From: Benincasa hispida
Taxonomy: Eukaryota > Streptophyta > Magnoliopsida > Cucurbitales > Cucurbitaceae
Direction: 5' to 3'
DNA length: 64,000 bases
Assembly (NCBI RefSeq): GCF_009727055.1
Contig: NC_052350.1
Span: 26,166,437-26,230,436, forward strand
Positions 12,571 to 23,223 of this stretch are shown here, piece after piece (positions within the stretch are counted from its first letter, which is position 1; each line of letters starts with the position of its first letter). The notes under the pieces are model-generated. The model had not been told where the DNA came from. It made no database searches and saw only the letters and a program-made list of their open reading frames with translations. The translations under genes were made by a program, and so were the position numbers.

Positions 12571-13628
12571 GAAGGTAATGCAAGTGTGCCAATATAGTGG
12601 TCTTTGTCATTTTCTCGATAGTTGTAGGGTTGGGGGGATATAAAGGGCCCTTCTTTTCTATAGCTATGCTCCCTCTAGGGTTGGTTTGGTCATTGCCCCT
12701 ACTGAGGGGCCAAGTTGCAAGTTGGTTGCTCCTCTCTTTAAGGGGGTGATTGTTAAGGCTGATGAGGGTACTTCAATGGTGGGGAAGCTTGAAAAGCAAA
12801 GTGCTTTCTTTGGCTTAGATTTTTGTTGGCTTTTTTTAACATTAAATGTGTTCTTTAATGCAATTATTTATATTGATTTGTAAAAACCGAGCATTTATGC
12901 AAAATATGTAGAGATTTGAAGAAATATTGAAGAAAAAAGCCTTAGCAATGACAAAATAGTCTTAAAACATGAAAATAGGCTAAAACGAGCGAGAAAAGAA
13001 GTGCACAAGCATCTCAAGGCTAGAAGGTCTAGAATAAAAGAAAAAAAAGTTGTGACGTTACAGGTTTTCTAGTGCGTAGGGAGTTTTGAGCACAAAATAG
13101 AGAGTCTTTAGAGTGGGAGATCATCATTGGAGAGCATTAGAGAGGGTCGATTCCTTCGCAGAGATGGGATCAGATCATCTGATATCACCTTTCTTTTTCT
13201 TTTGTTTCTTCAATTCTTATTTTTGTTTACTAATGTTGGTTCTATCTATGGAGGCCATGTTAGGTTGATCTTTCATTGTTCTAGGAATTAGATTAATTCT
13301 TTAAATTATTTCTAGACACTTTTGTGATTGTGAATTGAATTAGCATCAATACTTTTTGGCATGTTTGTACCTAATGTTTTTGAATTTCTTACACTATTTT
13401 AATAATTCCATGGTCTATTATCTTGATGTAAAAAGAGGATTTTAGATAAAATCGTGCACGTAAAACTATCATTTGAATATACTAGCGTAATTGAAAAACG
13501 ATGGAGATTTTTAATGAAAGGGTTTTAAGGCTTTGCCTAATTGACTAGTTCCGAAAGATTAGGAATTAGTAATTACTTGAAAGAAAATATGGATCTCGAA
13601 ATGGGCAATCCGAAAAAAAGAATTCTAG
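12571..13628. other. repeat-derived intergenic sequence, unclassified
   Basis: A 65-codon frame at 12686-12883 follows the DUF4283 relic and may be more of the same element. From about 12900 to 13620 the text resembles retroelement leader or LTR sequence in style, but no boundaries could be set. It ends at the target-site duplication TCTAG (13624-13628) of the large solo LTR. Confidence 0.35.
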
Positions 13629-13826
13629 TGTGACGTCCCAAAATGTTAAGGTAAATTCATATTCGTTTTATCTTGGGTTAATTCATTTTCGATTTTTCTA
13701 AAAGGTGTAGAAGATTGGAATTGGAGTTTGGGTTTGTTGGTAGAGAGGTTTGAGGTGGGGGGTGGAGGGAAGGGGATTTCTTTTTGGATTTGGAAAAGAA
13801 GAATAAATATATATTATATATATTAT

Positions 13827-13831
13827 NNNNN
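13827..13831. other. assembly gap (five Ns)
   Basis: Five Ns sit inside a TA-rich stretch of LTR A, with TATTAT on the left and ATATTATAT on the right. The true length of the AT tract is unknown here. Confidence 0.95.
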
Positions 13832-13887
13832 ATATTATATATTTTTTATGAGGGAGTTGAGGTTAAAGTAAATAATATAGATATAAA

Positions 13888-16516
13888 TGTGAAACCTTGA
13901 ATTTCACTTAAGTGAATGAAGTTAAAACTTGGTTAATAAGGAAGCTTGTAGAGGAATAAAAGAAGAGGAAAATGTCTTAAGTATTGAAAATTGGACCTTA
14001 AAGACTAAAACATAAGTTGTAGCTAAGTGAGGTTTTAAAGGACAAATTTGGCTAAGTGAAGGAAGCAAGCGTTGGTTCCATGCATTGGGATGAGGTTCGG
14101 AAAGCAATGGCTTTGCCATTGCAAGGTTAGGCGATGACATTGTCACTGGAGATGTTTAGTTGTTAGTTAAGGGTGGAAGAAGGATATTGAGGTTAGAGGA
14201 TGCTTGAGGTATGCAACCATCAAGGACCTTTTGAGGTTAAATGTGAAGTAGATGGGGTCGAGTCTTGCCATGCGTTGAGACCATGCATTGATGTAGGCAT
14301 TGAAGGGTTAAGGGCTTGCGGCAAAGCTTGTCAATACCAAGGTAGTTGAGGTTAAGTTGATCGCATGAATGGCTGAGGAAGAGGGAGCCTATGCATTGAA
14401 GCCATGCGATGGCTAAGTCATTGTGAGGTTAGGGAATGCCCATGTGATGGCTAAGTCATTCGAGGTTAGAAAATGCCTCATGGATGTATGTGGCAAGATT
14501 GGCTTAGGTGAGGAGTCTTGGTGTTGTTTGTGATGGCATACGATGAAGAAACCATATGACGGCCTAAGTATGAATGTTGAGTTCATGAAGGTATGTGTTG
14601 GCCGATGAGGGCATGCGCCAAGGGAGAGTCGTGCATAGGGAAGAAGTGTGTGGCCAAGGAAGGACATGCGATGGACTTAAGGTTAGTGAGGGCCAAGAAA
14701 GAGTCAAATGTTGGACAAGACCAAGTGATCAAGAGAGCATGCAGTCATTTGGTTGAGTGATGCATTGACAAGTTGTGACTTGGAGAACAAGGCTAAGTTA
14801 ACAACTCATCTGGACAAGTAGCTAACCAAAGGTGATTTGGGTTTCGACCAAAGTGAGGTGGCCACATGAGAGGACATGCAAAATTGGGGCTTTTCGTTGG
14901 CTAAGGGAGATGAAGCCACTTCAAGGTAAAGGTGGCAAGGGGGAGTCGTTGGCACCACAAGAGGAAGCCATCTGGACATGCAAGGAATGAGGAGGTGTTG
15001 AGCATTGGGCAATTCTGGACGCCTATAAATAGGGCAGCTTGAGGAGTTTAGTTCTCACAATTCACTCGTGCCTTTTGGGTAATTTTAGTGTAATTCTAGT
15101 GAGAGACCTTGGGTTGCCATTTGAGTTGGAGTTGTGAAGGAAGAGGAATTGGCGTTGGAAGACAGGAGGTCTAGCTGATCACATAGGTCAAGCGTGCCCA
15201 ACAGCCCCATCGCCCAGCCCTGTCCGTGCGTCATCACCAGCGCGTAGACATTCCACGCCAAGTGCACGTGGGCGCCTAACGCAAGAGGCGCGAACACCCA
15301 ACGCACGCTCGACCGCGTGACTAACGCCCCAGCGCACGCTTGTGCGCGTCCCACTGCCAGCCTTGCATGCGCAATCACCCAGGCGCATGTACAGCCTAGT
15401 TCGATGCCCAGCATTGCGTTCCTACCCACCCTGTGCGATGCCTGACACCCAACAGCGCCCAGTTGCGCCTGTCAACACCCACTGGCAACCCCAGTGGCCA
15501 TCAGCCCACCTAATAACCTCCAAAGTCTGTTTTGTTGGAAAGTTAGGCCTATTTTGGTATTTCTAAAGGGGGTAAGCTGGTTATTTTATCTTTAAGTTAT
15601 TTTTGGATTAAAATAGAATTATTGGAGGAATTTTTGGACTAATTTGGGATTTCTTGAAAAGAAGAGAAATTAAAGGAAACCCGGACTAAGAGTTGTGTTA
15701 GGAAAATTCTTGAAGGATAAACAGAAGGACAGTGAGTGGTTTTTATTATTTTGTTATGTTGAATTCTATATATATGTGTTATTACAAATATGTATAAAGT
15801 TTGGAAATTGGCATGATCTGGAAGTTTGTTTTCTGAATTTTATTGGTTGATTTAATTCATGATATTTTGCTTGTTGTAACTTGCATTGTAAACTAGGATT
15901 GTACCTTGGGGAATTGTTAGCGTGCCTACAGCACGTCTAGCGAGGTAATGCCGACATGTGCACACTCAGTGAGCTACAAGAGTACTGGAATTGTTTCCAC
16001 ATCATTCATATCGGGAATTCAAGAAATACCTGGGAAAATACATGATCATGTCAAGGTTATCCAGTTACCAGGCTGGAAGGGTTGCATTGTTGTGATGGTT
16101 ATCTTTGTGTGAAAATTGTTTCCCTACAAATTTGTTCCTTAAATCAAACTTGTTTTTATTTTTGAAAGGTACCAGTCACTGGGCTTTCTAGCTCACATTT
16201 TCCAATGTTTTACTTCCCCCCCAGGTAGTGGAAAGCGGAACGGTTTAGGAAAAGCCATCCAAGGTCTAGAACTGCTACTCTCTCACAGTGCGGGACTCGG
16301 ATTGGGGTTATCTTTGAAAGCCATTAGGATTGTTAAAGCTAATATTGTATAATAGTATGCACCTTCGTAACTGTTCATAAAAATTAATTAAGTTCTCATT
16401 TATTAACTATTTGTGGAATGGTATGAAGTTGGGCAATTGGTATTATAAGGGTAGTATCAACTGTCTTCACGTCTTCTTCCAAGTCTAGAAGACAAGGCTC
16501 AGGAGGGGATGTGACA
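13888..16516 (+). mobile_element. solo LTR B nested in LTR A
   Basis: The LTR starts TGTGAAACCTTG at 13888 and ends GGATGTGACA at 16516. ATAAA flanks it on both sides (13883-13887 and 16517-16521), a perfect 5-bp target-site duplication. At 2,629 bp it has a TATA box (TATAAAT, 15024-15030) that would start transcription near 15055, and a GC-rich block at about 15180-15520. There is no internal coding region. It inserted into LTR A and then lost its interior by LTR recombination. Confidence 0.75.
15024..15030 (+). promoter_or_regulatory. TATA box of LTR B
   Basis: TATAAAT in the context GCCTATAAATAGGGC, a strong plant TATA match, about 1.14 kb into the 2.63-kb LTR. That is where a U3/R boundary is expected. 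Confidence 0.6.
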
Positions 16517-17176
16517 ATAAATATGTTTATTTTAAGGTCTAAATATATTTATATATATATTTAGAGTTGCCTTGGGAAACATGGCAGAGAATTTTCTTTC
16601 TTCTCCATCTCTTCTAGCCCACGCTGTTGGAGCCCTCTCTCATCTCTTCTGTTTCATCTGCACTGCTGAGAGGGCAGTGTCGTTTGTTGTGGTCGCCGTC
16701 CAAGCCGTCTCCAGTCGCATCGATCGTCACCTCCCACATTCGGTCCGAGTCGCGGAAGATTTGCTCCAACCGCGACGCTTCATGTCTGTCTGATGCCGAG
16801 TTCCAAGTCGCGGCCATCTGCTACAGCTGCTGAAGCCTAGCCGCATGGACCTCTATAGCTTGTCATCGCTCGTCCATGGGTGTCGTCCGACGAGCCAAGT
16901 TCGTCGCCACTAGACGACTGCCATTGGTTTCACCTCGTGTCGTCCCTTAGCTTGTCGTTTGGGGGTAAGTTCTTAGCATTTAGTTAATTTTTGGGTTTGG
17001 TTCTTGATTACCCAACAAGTTTTTTGGCCTAAAAATCTTTGTTCTTGGTGTTTAAGGGTTAGATTGGGGTCTTGAAAGGTATTGGGGTGTTGTCCAATGA
17101 ATACGAGACTGTTTTCAGCAAGTTTATGGTAAGGATTTGAGGTTTTTTTGGTCGGTTGGAGTGTAAAGTATGCCGT

Positions 17177-19316
17177 TGTTGGGGTGATACCCTAAACTCT
17201 CATTGGGTCCTGTAGTTTGTAAATACAGTTTTGAACAAACGCTTGTGATATAATAATATATGATATTTTCTTCACTTTTGTCTATGAACATTGAATGTTT
17301 TATTTGCTTTACCACAAACCAATAAACTAAGATCCTTGGTTGTCGTTTGTAATTTAAGCATGTATGTGGAGACATACAGGTAGATCATGCCTTAAATGAT
17401 AACCAAAATGGTCTGTAGTATATGGATATAAGAGGGAAACCTTATCCTGGTAATGCTACTGGACACGGCCCGCTTCGTAGAATAGTTACAAGTGTTGTGA
17501 CTTACTACAAATGGTCTGATCCTGATCATTCATGTGGAGACATGCGAGCGGGGGCATCCTATGCAAAGAAGTTTGTATAAGACCAGACCACGAAGTGTTA
17601 TAGTATCGTTATATAACATCGTTCATGACAGAGACTTCACTTCACTAGGATGACCATAAATAACATGACCTCAATCCTGATTGAATTAGGAACTCCAGCC
17701 TTTGAGGGCAGTCCTTTGATTTGCATGGGTGCGAATGGCCAGATCGCCGACTTAAACCTACCACTTTGGGGATTCGTCTGATTTAGGAGCTGGGAACTCA
17801 GCTACACAAGATGAAATTCAATCCTTCCTCGAAACAGGGGTAAGTATATAGATTGCTCCCTTAAAGGATAATTCTAGGGCTTGAACGATGTGGAACCACA
17901 CACCTTTTCATGGCCCGAGAGATGTTCACACATAGTAGAACTATGTTGTATTGTTCATTAGAGGGATCAGTGGTACTTAAGAAGTTAGATGTAACTACAT
18001 GGGCAAAACGGTAAATTGGCCCATCTATACTTACAAGCCTCTATGAAGTGTTATCGTACTGTTGATTGATTATATCCAATAGGCACATAAATATATTTGT
18101 GGTGAAAAGTGTGCAGCTATTGGTCTTTAGTGGAATGTTTGGCAGTTAACGAATGGTGGATCTCGTGGCTAAAGAGTTTAGTCAGCTATTCATGTACTGT
18201 TGAAGCTTCGAGCCATAGGTCCATAATGTCCCCTTGGTAGCTCAATAGATTCAAGTTGAGAAACAATTTTTGGGTCAATTTGAAGTGTTCAAATTAACAA
18301 GAAGGAGTTCAATTATATATGATATAGTTGACATGATGTATAAGACACATTAATTGAAGGAAAATGATATAAATATGATTTATATCTAGTGGAGGAGAAA
18401 AGACTATAGTTCATATGTTGCATTTGATGTGATATTAAACCATAGATTAATGAATATAATATGATTATATTTATTATTTAATTTTGACAATTATAGGATA
18501 ATTATGCTGGTTTTTTCTCCGTAACCGAATGATAGTGGGAAGTTGCATTCATTTTTCGTAATTGAAGGATAAAATGAAAATTATTTTTATTTTGCAAAGA
18601 GATCAGTCATTCGCTCACGAGTGGTGTATACTGCCTATCACATAGCAAACCAAGAGCCTACACAATAGCTCAAAGTTTCTAAACGATCGTACACACACGC
18701 GTGGTTTACTAAACGATAACATAGGTTTTACTAAACGATCGTCTATCTTTTTCCTAAAAGATATCGCATCGAGCGTTAGTAAACGATCGTCTATACGATC
18801 GCGGCCCTTTTACTAAACGATCGTATACTTCTACCTAAATGATCAAGTATCTTCTATACGATAGACACCCGACTTCTCCCACTTGCTTGGTCGTGGTATA
18901 CGATTGTGCTTTCCTCCTTCCCTTTACCAAAATCCAACAGAGCCCACACCTCTTGGATTCTCACACCAAGAATACCGAGGGTTCCAAGTGGTGGTGTCTT
19001 GCTTGCTGCCGAGTTCGTGTGGAGTCCGTTCATGGGTAAACGATCGTGATTTGGGGGACGATTTCTTGGACGTTCTCAGCGAGAGCGAGAGGAGCAGTCC
19101 GTTGACAAGAGCGAGATTTCGGTGAAGAAGGGTTCTTCAACTGGTATGTATTTCGTTCTCTTGTTGTTTAAAGTTTCAAAGCATGTCTGTAATTAATTGT
19201 TAATGCATATCTAGCCTGTTAGATTGTGAATACAGTAATTTTGTCACAATGAGTTTGAAACGATCTTGCTTCCACTCAGAGATACTCTTTAATAAGAGTT
19301 CCTTCAGCTGTAACTT
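17177..19316 (+). mobile_element. solo LTR C (Copia-like) nested in LTR A
   Basis: The LTR starts TGTTGGGGTGATACCC at 17177 and ends GTTCCTTCA at 19316. It is flanked by GCCGT (17172-17176) and GCTGT (19317-19321), a 5-bp target-site duplication with one C-to-T change of the kind methylated DNA accumulates. TGTTGG at the start and TTCA at the end are typical of plant Copia LTRs. It carries the hairpin TGTATGT-GGAG-ACATACA (17361-17378) and a cluster of AAACGATCGT motifs in its second half. It has no coding region. A diverged minus-strand piece of the same family lies at 36801-36916. Confidence 0.65.
18681..19047. repeat. cluster of AAACGATCGT motifs in LTR C
   Basis: The ten-base motif AAACGATCGT occurs exactly at 18681, 18733, 18781, 18815 and 19038, with related forms (AAACGATAAC at 18711, TACGATCG near 18794, TACGATAG near 18857). 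Each exact copy contains the palindrome CGATCG. The spacing is irregular (52, 48, 34 and 223 bp), so this is not a simple tandem repeat. Confidence 0.7.
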
Positions 19317-20445
19317 TAGTTTATAATTATTAGTTGTGGCCTACTTTCAGGTTGGGTTGCTCAATTGAAGTTTTTGGAGTGGTTTTGGAATAAACTGCAT
19401 GTGGGGTAAGGGGTTTGAATTTTGTGGTTTAAGGTTGGGATGTAGAAATTGAAGCTAAATGTTAAAAATTAATTTATGGTTCATGCTTTAGGGATGATTC
19501 AAAGTGTGTGGTAACTGGAAGGGTTGGCTTGCTTGAATAACAAAGTTTAGGCCTAAATTTAGGTAAGTGATTTACTACCGGTTCGCCCTCGAACCCTAAG
19601 TTGATGTTAAGATTATGAATACACTGAAAGCATGTTTCTATTGTAATGGAATGTTCTCCCACAATTGATTGATAGATGACCGTTGAGACTATACTAGAAA
19701 CTCATGAGTTATGCTACTACGTTTATTATAATATGTTATGGTTTGTTATGAACTCGGACGATGTATGTTGCATGTAGATGAATGGTGGTTGTTAGCACCC
19801 CCATTGGACTGTGTGCATCCCCTGAGTATGTTTTGGCATCCTTATGGGATCGCCACCCACGACTACGATATAGTGGCTCTTCGGAGTTACTTTCTATGAA
19901 AGTGTGCCCTTAGGTTCGCCCCTTATGCCTATGTTTATGTTTATGTCGAGATGCTCATTTTAGTCGTGATAGGGGTACCAACCCGCTCACCTAGTGGGCC
20001 CAGTAGGGGGTCACTTACGGGGTATTTTTATACTTACTCTTTTCCCACATTTTTCTTCTTTAGGCAAAGGAAAGGAAAAAATGGCGAATGATGAGAAGAA
20101 TCCGTAACCGGGCCTGGGGACTTATCGCTTCCGCATATGTTTTTTTTTTTTTTTTTTAATGTTATCAAGTTTTAGTTTAGAAGCTAGGCAATTAAATCAT
20201 TTGTTCACCTGACTTGGTTATTTATTTAAACCATCATGATTAATATTATTAATTCTCCCTTTTAAATTATAGCTAGGGTACCCCGAACAAAGATGGTATG
20301 TTTTCCTTCTCTAGATTTTATAATAAAATTTTATTTCATTATTTTGAATTTGGTCGTACTTTTGGTGAAAACATCATTTGAGATTTATACGTGCATTTAA
20401 TATTAATTTGATTCGCACCCAAGAAAGTCAGGTCGTTACATCTAG

Positions 20446-20829
20446 ATCTAGATCTTGTACGATAAATTGGCTTAAGAGTTAAAAAGGAATTAAGTTGAGT
20501 AGATGTATGGATGAAATCTATACCTAAGACATCTCCTTGTTAAAAATCCCCATATTTAATCACTTTAATTAATTTAATTTTGTATATAGATACTATAAAA
20601 AGTTCTTAATTTTGCCAAAGTTAAAAAATCTAAGTCTTGTTTAATTGAATTTGGATCCTCTCGTTGTACTCGTTAAAAGAAAATATTCAAAAATCATAAA
20701 TCAGAAGCATTTAGTGTGATGTACAAAAGGCTCATTCAATGATCCCAAAACCACAAAACAAAATCTAAACATAACAATATGAAGAAGAAACAAACTGAAC
20801 ACTGGGGGAAAGGAGATTACAATGTGTAT
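20446..20829. other. 3' flank of polyol transporter copy 1
   Basis: AT-rich sequence between LTR A and the transporter stop codon. It presumably holds the 3' UTR and polyadenylation signals of the minus-strand gene; none is distinctive. Confidence 0.4.
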
Positions 20830-22460
20830 TCAATCTGGCAAAGACTTATTATCATTATCATTACTCTGTTTACTATTCTTATCCTGAAATAGAATTTCCA
20901 TCTCCTCCAAGCTTTTTCCTTTAGTCTCTGGCAAAAAGAAGTAAAAGAAAACTGTAGCCACTGCCATTATTCCTGATAACACTAAAAACATCCCTCCAAA
21001 TGTTATCTCCTTTGAAATACTCAAAAACGTCATCGATACAACTCCACTCACCAATCTATTCACTGATACCGCCAAGCTCGAACCTTGCGCTCTCATTCTA
21101 TTAGGAAATATCTCTGATGAATATACCCACGTTATGGGCCCAAGCCCAATTGAAAACAACGCCACGTCACCACATAATGCTATTATACTCAATACCACGG
21201 CCCATGTCGGCCTGCCTTTTCCCCTTTCCATTACTTTCGAGCCCAGGCCCAATAACGCTAGCGCTACCGCCATCCCGGTGGAACCCACTAGTAACAGCCG
21301 CCGTCTTCCGAATCTGTCTAAATAGAGGGCCGAGAATAGAACGAAGCTGATCTTTGTAACACCCATTACTACGTTCACGCCGAAGAGATGCCGTTTCTCG
21401 CGGATTCCGGCTGCTCGGAATACTTCCGGTGAGTAGTACATTACGGCGTCGTTTCCTGATGCTTGCATGAAGAAGTTTATCCCGACGGCGGCTATTAGCA
21501 TTCGCCGGATTGGCTTTGTGGGGTTTATCAGTAGTTCCTTCCAAACCCCTTGTCCGTGCCAGCCTGCGGCGGCGGCGGCGGCGGCGTCGGTTATTGCCCT
21601 CAGTCTCTCCTCTGCTTCGATTTCGTTTGTTGAGATTTTGAGTAAGACCTTTCTGGCTTCTTCTGATTTGCCTTTCATGACGAGCCAACGAGGGGATTCG
21701 GGCATTGATAGAACGCCTAATCCGACGCCGAGCGCTGGTATTCCGGCGAGTCCGAGCATGATTCTCCAGTTGATGTGTGGCGGCAGGTCGGATAAGGCGT
21801 AGTTGATGATGTAGCCGAGTAAAATACCGAATGTAATGAAGATTTCCGGGAGGGAACTGAGGAGGCCGCGGGATGTGGCTGGAGAGAGCTCGGCTGTGTA
21901 AACAGGGGCGATCATTAGAGCGTAACCGACGCCGATGCCGGCGATCATTCGGCCGGCGAGGAGGAGAGGGTAAGATGGGGCGAGACCCATTAATAAGGCG
22001 CCGATTAGAAATGTTGTAGATGCGAGGAATGTTGTGTATCGGCGGCCGATTGAATCGGAGGTTCGGCCGGAAGCGAGAGAGCCGATTAGAGAGAGAACGT
22101 TTAAGGATCCCACAAGGATTTCGACTTGGGTTGATGAGATATTGAGATTCTCTTCGATGTAAAGCACAGCCCCACTCATTACTCCGATATCTTCACGAAT
22201 TGACTCAAAATTCAGAAACCCAAAACGCGGAAAAGCAAAAGAGATTAATCAGATTAAAGAGAAAAGGAAGAGAAGTTACCGTAGCCCAACAAAATGGAGT
22301 TTGTGGAAGCCAAAATTGAGCAAATGAAAGTGTACTTGTTGATCCCAAATCCCATGGATGCCACTTTAGAGCTTCCTTCTTCCTCTTCAATGGCTTCAAC
22401 TGCAGTTGCTGCAGTGGCAGCCTCCCAGTCCGAGGGTTTGTTGCTGTTCTTCGGCGGCAT
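20830..22460 (-). CDS. polyol/monosaccharide transporter (PLT6-like), copy 1
   Basis: A major-facilitator sugar/polyol proton symporter of the plant PLT group, expected in the plasma membrane. Two exons, 22460-22280 and 22190-20830, are joined across an 89-bp GT-AG intron that splits the Asp codon of GYDIGVMSGAVLY; the product is 513 residues, normal for the family. Twelve membrane segments are expected. Visible signatures are GRTSDSIGRR (103-111), PESPRW (224-229), GPITWVYSSEIFP around Trp415 and PETKGKS (481-487). A seven-alanine run at 263-269 comes from a GCC/GCG repeat in the loop. Oddity: the usual FFQQASGIDAV of helix 7 reads FFMQASGNDAV (from 300), changing one substrate-contact Gln to Met. 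The nearest match by memory is Arabidopsis PLT6. The whole gene recurs 6,556 bp away. Confidence 0.92.
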
Positions 22461-22644
22461 TTTGTTGAGAATATCAGTGGGCAGTTATTTCAATGGGCAA
22501 AAAGAAAGCAGATAAGAGGCTTTAATTGTGGTGAGTTTGTTAGGTGTGTAGGGATTTAGTTCTTGTGGGTTTTAGAGATGGCCAATTCTTCCATGAATGC
22601 CATCATTTTAGGAATGAATTACACGTCAGCTCCTAGTTTCATAT

Positions 22645-22652
22645 GACGTGGC
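22645..22652 (-). promoter_or_regulatory. ABRE/G-box-like site upstream of transporter copy 1
   Basis: GACGTGGC on the plus strand (GCCACGTC on the coding strand), about 185 bp upstream of the ATG. The ACGTGGC core is a known bZIP-bound abscisic-acid response element. A single site is only suggestive. Confidence 0.35.
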
Positions 22653-22885
22653 ACTTGAAAGATTCCTTTATTTTTAGGCCTTTCTTGATTTTTTTCTCTT
22701 TTTTTGGAAGTTAGTATACAAATTAAGTATCAATTGTTATGGCCAATTGGCTGGCAGAGTCATGGCTTCTTAATTGTCTTTAATTAACCAATGTACAAAT
22801 CCTAAAGATTCCTACTCATTGCAGTAATTTTGTGAAGTTAAAAGATTCCTTAATTTTCATTTTTCAAATCTGTAAATCCACTAAC

Positions 22886-22933
22886 CAATATCATTATCGT
22901 TACCCTATTCAATATCATTATCGTTACCCTATT
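22886..22933. repeat. perfect 24-bp tandem pair, copy 1
   Basis: Two adjacent identical 24-bp units that start CAATATCATTATCG, read directly. They lie between the transporter promoter and the TraB-like gene. Confidence 0.85.
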
Positions 22934-23223
22934 GTTAGAAATATAAATCTATAACAATAAATATGACAAATTCATAAATTTTAGTAAATGTGATCAAAAA
23001 TCCAATTACGTTTGTGATTGTGACTCGTCACGAATCAATAAAATCTTATTATAATTATACCAATTTTCATTACAAATTAATAAACGTGGCATAAATATAA
23101 AATAATTTCAACATTTTTCACTGTACTACTTTCTGAGTGACCCATGAAACAACAGCCGACAGTTGAATTATTTACAACGGCAAGGAGACAACTTACAATT
23201 GGCTGAAATGCATTAATGTTTTT

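Larger units (their letters stand above)
13629..20440 (+). mobile_element. solo LTR A (Gypsy-like), interrupted by two nested LTRs
   Basis: The LTR starts TGTGACGTCCCAAAATG at 13629 and ends GTCAGGTCGTTACA at 20440, with TG...CA ends. The five bases before it (13624-13628) and after it (20441-20445) are both TCTAG, a perfect target-site duplication. Two other LTRs, each with its own duplication, lie inside. Removing them and one copy of each duplication leaves about 2.03 kb, a normal LTR size. No gag, pol or second LTR copy is present, so this is a solo LTR left by recombination between LTRs. Its poly-T tract (20140-20157) is the left breakpoint of the 6.5-kb duplication. The Gypsy assignment is from general style only. 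Confidence 0.75.
22461..23223. other. promoter of transporter copy 1 and 3' flank of TraB-like copy 1
   Basis: Both genes lie on the minus strand, so this 763-bp gap is the transporter's upstream region and the TraB gene's terminator region. It holds an ABRE-like site and a 24-bp tandem repeat; no other gene is seen. Confidence 0.5.

Noticed and set aside
15085..15566. Overlapping frames on both strands in the GC-rich block
   Set aside because: They lie inside solo LTR B and have Ala/Arg/Cys-rich translations caused by CpG-rich sequence; no family is recognised.
17124..17375. Minus-strand frame of 83 codons
   Set aside because: It crosses the left boundary of LTR C and has no family resemblance.
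21167..21802. Frames of 111 and 173 codons overlapping the polyol transporter (also at 27723-28358)
   Set aside because: Products of GC-rich coding sequence read in wrong frames; the transporter frame has all family motifs.
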